From the NCBI RefSeq assembly GCF_017051705.1, contig NZ_JAFIDJ010000001.1:1054001-1118000 (forward strand): 64,000 nucleotides of DNA, given 5' to 3'. The notes below the pieces were generated by a model that did no database searches, had not been told where the DNA came from, and worked only from the letters and a program-made list of their open reading frames with translations. Below, piece by piece: positions 8,251 through 15,720 of the stretch; the first letter of the stretch is position 1, and each line of letters starts with the position of its first letter. Position numbers and translations under genes: made by a program. Origin of the DNA: Algoriphagus lutimaris. Lineage in GTDB: Bacteria > Bacteroidota > Bacteroidia > Cytophagales > Cyclobacteriaceae.

Positions 8251-10314
8251 CTACTGATTATTGCCACTGGCTACAGCTTTAGCTTCCTCTACCAATTGCT
8301 CATTTCCATCTGCTAGCCCTGCGGAAATAAAGGCATCAATCTCCTTATTACGTTCTTGACCTTTGTTTAACAGAATGCCTAAAGTAATCATGGCTCCGAT
8401 ACGAGTTCCCACTTTTTTTGCAGCAGTCCCAAACAGAGGTTCCAATTCTTCATAAGTTACCTGTTCAGCAAGTTTTGCGATATCTGCTCTGGCAGCAGCA
8501 AGTTTATCACCGGAGAGATTGGTGTATTTTTTCGCAATTTTTTGAATTTCATTAATAGCCGAACGTTGACCTTGCCCTTGACTAGCATTAGGATTGGGCT
8601 GTTTAACAGATTGATTTGGTTGAGCTGCTGGAGCTGAATTTTGCTTGGCCCAAGAGTCTCTCAACCCCACTGTTTTATTAAATACCAATTGTTCTGACGT
8701 ACTATCTTTATCAAGCGTAAAGTAGCCCAAACGTTGGAATTGGAACTTATCACTTAAGCTGGCATTTTTCAAGTATGGTTCCAAATAAGCTTCTTTGATC
8801 ACGTTCAAGGAATTAGGATTGACAAACTCCATAAAATTCTTGTCTTCATGACTATCTGGAGCTTCATCCAAGAACAAACGATCGTATTCGCGAACTTCCG
8901 CTTTAATGGCATGTTGAATCGAAACCCAATGCAAGGTTCCTTTTACTTTTCTGGTACTTGCTTCTGTACCAGTTCCTGATCGAGAATCCAGGTCAGCTGT
9001 ACAGTGAATTTCAGTGATATTTCCTGAAGCGTCTTTGACCACAGACTCGCCTTTGATGATGTAAGCACTCTTTAACCGTACCTCATTTCCCAATGTCAAA
9101 CGGAAAAACTTACCTCCGGCTTCTTCTTTAAAGTCTTCACGCTCAATATACAATTCCCTTGAAAAAGGAACTTCATGCATTCCAGATTTTGGATCCTCTG
9201 GGTTGTTTTCAGCCTGAAGTATTTCTGTTTTTCCTTCAGGATAGTTTGTGATGACCAATTTTACCGGATCCAACACTGCCATTACGCGAGTAGCCGTTTT
9301 ATTTAGATCTTCCCGGATGCAATATTCCAATAAAGAAACATCAGTTACAGAATCCCGCTTGGAAATACCTGAAAGTTCACTGAAATTTCGAATAGACTCT
9401 GGAGTATATCCTCGTCTTCTCAAACCAGAAATAGTTGGCATACGAGGGTCATCCCATCCAGAAACAGTTTTTGTCTGAACCAGCTCGAGTAATTTACGCT
9501 TACTCATCACGGTGTAGCTCAGGTTTCTTCGGGCAAATTCCCGCTGTTTAGGCCTTAACAATTTTGGATCTACGATTTGATCTAAAAACCAATCGTATAA
9601 TTCTCGGTGCATCTTAAATTCCAGGGTACACAAAGAATGTGAAATCTGTTCTATGTAATCAGATTCTCCATGAGTCCAGTCATACATAGGGTAGATACAC
9701 CAATCAGACCCAGTTCGGTGATGAGCTTTTTTAACAATTCTGTATAAGATCGGATCCCGCATGAGCATATTAGGAGAAGCCATGTCAATTTTAGCACGAA
9801 GCACATAGCTACCCTGCTCAAATTCTCCGGCTTTCATCCGTTCAAACATAGACAGATTTTCCTCCACCGAATTGTCTCGATAAGGACCTGCTACTCCGGG
9901 CGTAGTAGGAGTTCCTTTTTGCTCAGCCATGGCTTCCGCAGACTGTCCATCTACATAGGCTTTACCTTCTTTGATTAACTGAATGGCCCAATCATATAGT
10001 TGCTGAAAATAATCAGAGGAATAGCATTCTGTAGCCCATTTGAAGCCCAACCATTGAATGTCGTATTTTATGGCATCCACATATTCCTGCTCTTCTTTGG
10101 CAGGGTTGGTGTCATCAAAACGAAGATTTACAGGTGCATTATGCAGTTCACCGAGCCCAAAATTCAGGCAAATGGAAGCAGCATGACCAATATGTAAATA
10201 ACCATTTGGCTCAGGAGGAAAACGAAAACGAAGCTTCTCCTTTGGAAAGCCAGCAGCTAAATCGTCTTCAATGAGTTGTTCTAGAAAATTGAGTGATGCG
10301 GATTCTTCAGTCAT
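8251..10314 (-). CDS. glnS: Glutaminyl-tRNA synthetase with a C-terminal extension
   Basis: A 687-residue class I synthetase that charges tRNA-Gln with glutamine in the cytosol. The HIGH motif appears in PEPNGYLHIGHA (about residues 33-44), the KMSKS equivalent as VMSKR (about 269), and the GlnRS/GluRS anticodon-binding beta-barrels fill residues ~340-555. E. coli GlnRS ends near residue 554. Here a Gln/Asn/Pro-rich linker (about 555-585) joins an extra ~100-residue helical domain rich in Lys and Ala, reminiscent of the YqeY/GatB-tail tRNA-binding appendix known in some GlnRS. It is expressed from its own promoter at 10332-10361. Confidence 0.95.
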   Translation of the reverse strand: MTEESASLNFLEQLIEDDLAAGFPKEKLRFRFPPEPNGYLHIGHAASICLNFGLGELHNAPVNLRFDDTNPAKEEQEYVDAIKYDIQWLGFKWATECYSSDYFQQLYDWAIQLIKEGKAYVDGQSAEAMAEQKGTPTTPGVAGPYRDNSVEENLSMFERMKAGEFEQGSYVLRAKIDMASPNMLMRDPILYRIVKKAHHRTGSDWCIYPMYDWTHGESDYIEQISHSLCTLEFKMHRELYDWFLDQIVDPKLLRPKQREFARRNLSYTVMSKRKLLELVQTKTVSGWDDPRMPTISGLRRRGYTPESIRNFSELSGISKRDSVTDVSLLEYCIREDLNKTATRVMAVLDPVKLVITNYPEGKTEILQAENNPEDPKSGMHEVPFSRELYIEREDFKEEAGGKFFRLTLGNEVRLKSAYIIKGESVVKDASGNITEIHCTADLDSRSGTGTEASTRKVKGTLHWVSIQHAIKAEVREYDRLFLDEAPDSHEDKNFMEFVNPNSLNVIKEAYLEPYLKNASLSDKFQFQRLGYFTLDKDSTSEQLVFNKTVGLRDSWAKQNSAPAAQPNQSVKQPNPNASQGQGQRSAINEIQKIAKKYTNLSGDKLAAARADIAKLAEQVTYEELEPLFGTAAKKVGTRIGAMITLGILLNKGQERNKEIDAFISAGLADGNEQLVEEAKAVASGNNQ

Positions 10315-10331
10315 AGATCAAAATTGAATTT

Positions 10332-10361
10332 CAAAATTAAGTCAATTGGATGTATTTGCAA
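10332..10361 (-). promoter_or_regulatory. Bacteroidota-type promoter of glnS
   Basis: On the minus strand TTG (10361-10359) is followed by a 19-base spacer and TAATTTTG (10339-10332), an exact TAnnTTTG -7 element. The glnS ATG is at 10314, so the leader would be about ten bases. Confidence 0.7.
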
Positions 10362-10368
10362 CTGAAAT

Positions 10369-10540
10369 CTGAAAGAAGTGAGCTGTAAATAGTGATCAGT
10401 TGGGAGTGTTTAGTCTTCAGGGAAGTAAGAAGTCGGGAATAAGGAATCTAAAAATAATGTGGTTAGTGTTCAGTCTCAGTATTCAGTAAATCAGAATTCT
10501 TAGATCATACATTATAAATTCTACCTCTTGCCTGTGAACT
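10369..10540. repeat. Decayed intergenic repeat, copy 1
   Basis: This fills most of the 328-base gap between glnS and the peptidase gene at 10643. It is built of variants of AGTGATCAGT and GTGTTCAGT, then GAATTCTTA near 10494 followed by CATACAT.ATA. The same elements in the same order recur at 13776-13975. No open frame or RNA gene is visible here. Confidence 0.65.
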
Positions 10541-10642
10541 TACATTCGCACACTTCTTTATTCAACATGGTGAACGAACTAAGTCTATCTTAGAATTGAA
10601 ATGACAGATTCTTACTATATTCCTATTTAAACCACCAGCCTT

Positions 10643-12088
10643 ATGAAAAAACTTCACTTGATTGTAGTTCTATTGTTTTCTATTCCATTCTCCGTATTTC
10701 CCCAAGATGACCCTCATTTTCAAACTGAATTCTCCAAAGAGGAATTTGCCAAAAGAAGAAATACAGTATATGAAAAAATTGGAAATAACGCGATAGCCGT
10801 CATTCAAGGAGCCAGCGGAATTCCAGGATTCAGCGTATTTCGACAATCCAACACCTTTTTTTACCTCACGGGTGTGGAAACAGCTCGATCTTATTTATTA
10901 CTCAATGGCAGAAGCAAAAGAGCTGTCCTTTACCTTCCTCATAGAGATGAAGGAATGGAAAGAAGCCAGGGGAAAGTGCTTTCTGCAGAAGATGCCGACT
11001 TAGTACAGGAACTTACTGGAATTGAACAGGTAAAAGGAATCGAATTTTTAGCGGCAGATTTAGTAGGAGCTGGCCTAATCAAACCTCCAGGCCCCATGCT
11101 ATTTACAGAATTTAGTCCAGCAGAGACAGGTAATGACAGTAGAGATGAAATCTTATTTGGACAGGCTAGAAATGCATCAGACCCTTGGGATGGTGGTCCA
11201 ACTCGAGAAGCAAGATTTATCTCCAAACTAAAAGACCAATACCCTCAATATGAAGTCCAAGATCTGACGCCTATTTTGGATGAGATGCGATTAATTAAAA
11301 GTGCAGAAGAAATTGCGGTCATCAAAAAGGCAACGCATATCGCAGGATTGGCCATTATGGAAGCCATGAGATCTACTAATCCAGGCGTCTATGAATACCA
11401 ATTGGACGCAGCTGCCAAGTATATTTTCTACCTCTATGGCTCACAGGGAGATGGTTACCCTTCCATCATTGGAGGAGGAACCAATGCCTATATGGGACAC
11501 TATTTCCATAAAACTGATCAATTGAAAGATGGGGATTTGGTATTAATGGACTATGCTCCAGATTATGAATTTTATACCAGTGATGTCACCAGGATCTGGC
11601 CAGTAAATGGAAAGTTCGATGAGGAACAAAAAGAACTATATAATTTCATAGTAGCCTATCGAGATGCCTTATTCCGTTACATCAAGCCTGGAGTAACTGC
11701 TGATGAGGTATTGGATCATGCTGCTTCTGATATGAAAGCCTATTTAGAGGGTAAGACTTTTGTCAAGGAAAGCCATTTGAAAGCCGTGCAAGATGGATTG
11801 AAATTCAGGGGGCATTTCCAGCATCCGGTGGGAATGGCAGTACATGATGTAGGTAGAGTACGAGGAAGACCGCTGGAAGCGGGAATGGTATTCACTATAG
11901 ATCCCATGATCTGGTTACATGAGGAGCGATTATACATACGTATTGAAGATGTGGCCTTAGTGACTGAAAATGGGGTAGAAAACCTCAGTAGTTTCGTGCC
12001 TTCCAAATTAGAAGAGGTGGAAGCCACCATTCGAGAAAAGGGATTGATAGAATTCAGACCTGAAATCGATCTTTCTACATTAAAATAG
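10643..12088 (+). CDS. Secreted Xaa-Pro aminopeptidase family (M24B) protein
   Basis: A 481-residue protein with a signal peptide (MKKLHLIVVLLFSIPF, cleavage near VFPQD). An AMP_N domain (about 30-175) is followed by a pita-bread M24 domain (about 205-450). Dinuclear metal ligands are visible: Asp residues in LVLMDYAPDYEFYTSDVTR, His in HPVGMAVHDVG, Glu/Asp in VFTIDPMIW and the final Glu in IRIEDVALVTENG. Family members release N-terminal residues from Xaa-Pro peptides; export suggests use of peptides in the periplasm. The next gene, an M1 aminopeptidase, starts 34 bases later on the same strand, giving a peptide-degrading pair. Confidence 0.92.
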   Translation: MKKLHLIVVLLFSIPFSVFPQDDPHFQTEFSKEEFAKRRNTVYEKIGNNAIAVIQGASGIPGFSVFRQSNTFFYLTGVETARSYLLLNGRSKRAVLYLPHRDEGMERSQGKVLSAEDADLVQELTGIEQVKGIEFLAADLVGAGLIKPPGPMLFTEFSPAETGNDSRDEILFGQARNASDPWDGGPTREARFISKLKDQYPQYEVQDLTPILDEMRLIKSAEEIAVIKKATHIAGLAIMEAMRSTNPGVYEYQLDAAAKYIFYLYGSQGDGYPSIIGGGTNAYMGHYFHKTDQLKDGDLVLMDYAPDYEFYTSDVTRIWPVNGKFDEEQKELYNFIVAYRDALFRYIKPGVTADEVLDHAASDMKAYLEGKTFVKESHLKAVQDGLKFRGHFQHPVGMAVHDVGRVRGRPLEAGMVFTIDPMIWLHEERLYIRIEDVALVTENGVENLSSFVPSKLEEVEATIREKGLIEFRPEIDLSTLK

Positions 12089-12122
12089 ACACATGTCTTC
12101 ATTTTGTCATATTCCAAATACC

Positions 12123-13754
12123 ATGAAGAATTTCTTTATCCTGCTATTTATCTTATTTTCCTCCTCCGTATTCGCCCGAACGGATTCTTATCCCAAGAAC
12201 ACTAAAGTGGATGTGTTAAACTACCAGTTTAACATTGAATTATCTGATGATACAGATGAAATTACCTGTGAATTAATCCTTGATGTTCGGTATCTGGGAG
12301 AAGGAGTGGACAGCCTTCGTCTAGACTTGGTAAAAGCTTCAAAAGCATTGGAAAATAAAGGAATGACTGTTTCATCAATCCAATCTGAAGGACAGGAGCT
12401 TGCTTTTACACACGAAGGAGAAGAATTAAAAATCAAACTTCCATCTAGCTCCAAAAAAGATCAAGAAAAGCAATACAAAATTGTTTATTCAGGAATACCG
12501 GCTTCCGGGTTAAAAATTGCCAATAACAAATATGGCGATCGAACCTTTTTCAGTGATAATTGGCCTGATAAAGGAAGAAACTGGCTAGCTATGGTAGACC
12601 ATCCTTATGACAAAGCTACTTGTGAATTTATAGTTACTGCTCCATCACATTACCAAGTCGTATCGAACGGATTAAAAATCGAAGAAACGGATCTGGGTAA
12701 CGGAAAACGATTGACCCATTGGAAGCAATCTATTCCGATCGCTTCCTGGCTTTATGTATTGGGAGTTGCCCGTTTTGCTATGCAGGAAGTAGATCAGTTT
12801 GACCACAAGTCAATACAAACTTGGGTTTACTATCAAGATCGAGATAAGGGATTTTATGATTTCGCTGTTCCCACAAAACAGGTTCTTGAATTCTATAGTG
12901 ATTACATAGGTCCTTTTTCCTATGAAAAACTTGCCAATATCCAATCCAACAGTGTCAGCGGTGGAATGGAAGCAGCATCAGCCATTTTATACAGCGAAAA
13001 TTCGGTAGTAGGGGATAGAAATACTCGCTGGAGAAATGTAATCATTCATGAAATCGCCCACCAATGGTTTGGAAATGCAGTAACGGAATATGATTGGGAC
13101 GATGTTTGGTTGAGTGAGGGGTTTGCTACGTATTTCACTCTGTTGTATAGAGAGCATGCCTATGGTAGAGATGATTTTTTGGAGGGACTGGCGAATAGTA
13201 AAAAGACCGTTGACGCTTTTCATGAAAAAAATCCTAACTATCGAATCGTCCATGATAACCTGAGTGATATGAGCAAGGTGGTAAGTTCACATACCTATCA
13301 AAAAGGAAGTTGGATTTTACACATGCTTCGAGGAGTAATCGGAACAGAGAATTTCTGGAAAGGAGTCCAAGCTTATTATGCCAAATTCCAAAATGGAAAC
13401 GCAACCACAGCTGATTTTAGAAGAGAAATGGAAAAGGCTTCCGGTAAAGATTTGGAACAGTTTTTTGGCCAATGGTTATATCAGCCGGGAGCATTAAAAG
13501 TGGAAGGTAATTGGTCATATGATAAAGGTAAAAAACTAGTTAAAATCACTTTAAACCAAGTTCAAAATGACGGAAGTGAGTTTCAGATGCCTATTGAACT
13601 TGCCATAAAGTCAAAAGACAGAACCGAGTTGAAAACCATTTGGATCAAAGAACTGAAAAATACAATCGAACTTCCAGTGGAAATAGCACCAGAAGAAATC
13701 ATTTTAGACCCTAATACATGGGTGTTGATGGATGCGAAATTGGAACAGAAATAA
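12123..13754 (+). CDS. Secreted M1 family metallo-aminopeptidase
   Basis: A 543-residue protein counted from the ATG at 12123, which places a normal signal peptide (MKNFFILLFILFSSS, ending VFA) at the N-terminus; an in-frame ATG at 12093 adds ten residues. The gluzincin motif HEIAHQWFG with the third zinc ligand in DVWLSEGFATY (HEXXH-x18-E) lies near residues 304-327. The exopeptidase motif is present as SGGMEAASA, a variant of GxMEN. The C-terminal ~100 residues form a short beta domain; the large helical domain of PepN is absent. It likely acts on exported peptides together with the preceding M24B enzyme. Confidence 0.93.
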   Translation: MKNFFILLFILFSSSVFARTDSYPKNTKVDVLNYQFNIELSDDTDEITCELILDVRYLGEGVDSLRLDLVKASKALENKGMTVSSIQSEGQELAFTHEGEELKIKLPSSSKKDQEKQYKIVYSGIPASGLKIANNKYGDRTFFSDNWPDKGRNWLAMVDHPYDKATCEFIVTAPSHYQVVSNGLKIEETDLGNGKRLTHWKQSIPIASWLYVLGVARFAMQEVDQFDHKSIQTWVYYQDRDKGFYDFAVPTKQVLEFYSDYIGPFSYEKLANIQSNSVSGGMEAASAILYSENSVVGDRNTRWRNVIIHEIAHQWFGNAVTEYDWDDVWLSEGFATYFTLLYREHAYGRDDFLEGLANSKKTVDAFHEKNPNYRIVHDNLSDMSKVVSSHTYQKGSWILHMLRGVIGTENFWKGVQAYYAKFQNGNATTADFRREMEKASGKDLEQFFGQWLYQPGALKVEGNWSYDKGKKLVKITLNQVQNDGSEFQMPIELAIKSKDRTELKTIWIKELKNTIELPVEIAPEEIILDPNTWVLMDAKLEQK

Positions 13755-13775
13755 GGTTTTGAGTAAAAGTTAAAG

Positions 13776-13975
13776 CAGCATCCAGTGGTTAGTGATCAGT
13801 ATTCAGGCAAGTTAGAAGTCTAAAAAAATAAAAATCTGAAGCATAAAAAGGTTAGCTATAAGGAAACAGTGTTCAGATGGCAGTAATCAATAAATCTGAA
13901 TTCTTATACCATACATCATACTTCCTATCCAAGGTTCAGGGAAGGTTGAAATCTAAAAGTTGAAATCTGAAGAAA
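13776..13975. repeat. Decayed intergenic repeat, copy 2
   Basis: A region homologous to 10369-10540: GTGATCAGTATTCAGG, AGTTAGAAGTC, GTGTTCAGA, then GAATTCTTA at 13898 and CATACATCATA, followed by tandem TTGAAATCTAAAAG-like segments. It occupies the first half of the 477-base gap 13755-14231. In the rest (13976-14231) I see only AT-rich sequence and no clear gene or hairpin. Confidence 0.65.
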
Positions 13976-14231
13976 AAAATGGGGAATGCTGGAATGATTC
14001 TATTTATGCCATTTGCTGGAATCCTCAAAGTAATGTTGCAATACAATGACAACACAAGACCTTTAGTTGCACTATTTATATCCATACCTAAGGATATTAT
14101 CAATTCTGAAAATGACCCTGAGTCAAAAACCTGAGATGATTATTATTTAAAATGAAATTACTCTCTAAAAGAAGTTCATTAGAATAGGGCTGCTTACAGT
14201 TTCCCAATTCTCTTTTAAAATCTGAAGTTCA

Positions 14232-15701
14232 ATGAATATAGGCCAGTTTTTTACGATCAATCATATTTTTTCTTTAGTATACTTATTCGTATTGATCTTT
14301 ACAATTTTCAGAATTTTACTTGACACCCATTCAACCTCAAAAACACTAGCTTATTTGTTGCTGGTTATCGTGTTACCCATTCTGGGAATGATTATTTATT
14401 ATTCTGTTGGCATCAATTATAGACATAAGCGGCATAACCATCGTGCAGTTTCTGTACAAAAAGATTTAGATCAAGATTATTTTCAAGTGATTCCCAATAA
14501 CACAAATCATTTGTTAGAAAAGTATAAGGAGGAATTTGGCCATTATGAGGGATTAGTCAAGTTTCAACTTAATATGATGGGAGAGTTCCTCAGCGAAAAT
14601 TCATTTGAATTATTGGTAAATGGAGAGGAAAAATTTCCTGAAGTATTAAAGTCTTTAGAGCAGGCAGAGCATTTTATCCATATGGAATATTATGCCTGGG
14701 AAAATGATATTCGAGGTAATCAAATCAAAGAAATTTTAATTAATAAATCAAAGGCAGGATTGTCAATCAAAGTACTCTATGATGATTATGCCAGTAGAGG
14801 AATTCATAAAAATATCGTACAAGAATTAAAGGAAAATGGGGTGTCAATCTACCCCAATATCAAAGTAAAATTGCGACAATTTGCGAATCGATTAAATCAT
14901 CGAGATCATAGAAAAGTGATTATCATCGATGGAAAGATTGGTTTTCTAGGAGGAATTAACATTTCAGATCGATATGATAACTCCATAGATACGGGGCTTT
15001 ATTGGCGTGACACCCATGTGAAATTTTCTGGGCCACTTGTTCACAGTTTACAAAGGCATTTTATCGTAAGTTGGAATATGGCTCAAAAAAATAAGGTCGA
15101 TTTCCAAAAGGAATTATTTCCTGAAAGTGGACAAATTAATGGGGAAGGAACCAAAGGATTCGCACAACTTATGGCTGGAGGTCCTGTGTATCCCCAATCA
15201 AACATTATGATGACTTACTTTAAATCATTTAACGTTGCTCGCCACAGTCTTTACATAACTAATCCCTATTTTATTCCAAATGAAGGAATTCTAAATTCAT
15301 TAAAACAAGCTGCCTTAAGTGGAATAGATGTCAGGATATTGCTACCTGAAAAATCAGATTCTGCGATCGTTGGAGCAGCTTCCAAATTCTACTTTACTGA
15401 ATTATTAGATGCAGGAGTTCGAATTTTCTTATATAAAAAAGGGTTTATTCATGCCAAGACGGTGGTAGTAGACCAAAAGATTAGCATCATCGGAACTGCA
15501 AATATGGATATTAGAAGTTTTGATTTGAATTTCGAATTAATGTCTGTGATCTACGGCTCAGAATTTGGGCTCAAAATGGAAAAAATGTTTCTTAAGGATC
15601 TACAAGAAAGTGTGGAAATAACCAAAGAACAGTTTCATAATTTGAGCACTTTTAAAAAATTGACCTTTGCCACTGCTAGATTGATTTCCTCATTCTTGTA
15701 A
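14232..15701 (+). CDS. cls: Cardiolipin synthase (phospholipase D family)
   Basis: A 489-residue inner-membrane protein with two N-terminal transmembrane helices (about 12-34 and 42-62, PLDNc-type) and two PLD phosphodiesterase domains. The HKD motifs are visible as HRDHRKVIIIDGKIGFLGG (about 223-241) and FIHAKTVVVDQKISIIGTAN (about 397-416). It condenses phosphatidylglycerol (or PG and PE) to cardiolipin through a phosphohistidine intermediate. Length matches bacterial Cls. The stop faces the convergent gene at 15721 with 19 bases between them. Confidence 0.93.
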   Translation: MNIGQFFTINHIFSLVYLFVLIFTIFRILLDTHSTSKTLAYLLLVIVLPILGMIIYYSVGINYRHKRHNHRAVSVQKDLDQDYFQVIPNNTNHLLEKYKEEFGHYEGLVKFQLNMMGEFLSENSFELLVNGEEKFPEVLKSLEQAEHFIHMEYYAWENDIRGNQIKEILINKSKAGLSIKVLYDDYASRGIHKNIVQELKENGVSIYPNIKVKLRQFANRLNHRDHRKVIIIDGKIGFLGGINISDRYDNSIDTGLYWRDTHVKFSGPLVHSLQRHFIVSWNMAQKNKVDFQKELFPESGQINGEGTKGFAQLMAGGPVYPQSNIMMTYFKSFNVARHSLYITNPYFIPNEGILNSLKQAALSGIDVRILLPEKSDSAIVGAASKFYFTELLDAGVRIFLYKKGFIHAKTVVVDQKISIIGTANMDIRSFDLNFELMSVIYGSEFGLKMEKMFLKDLQESVEITKEQFHNLSTFKKLTFATARLISSFL

Positions 15702-15720
15702 AGGAATCCTGTAAATCTCA

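Noticed and set aside
11740-12117. 125-codon open frame on the minus strand over the M24B/M1 junction
   Set aside because: Antisense to a well-supported peptidase C-terminus, with biased Ser/Thr/Pro composition typical of shadow frames.
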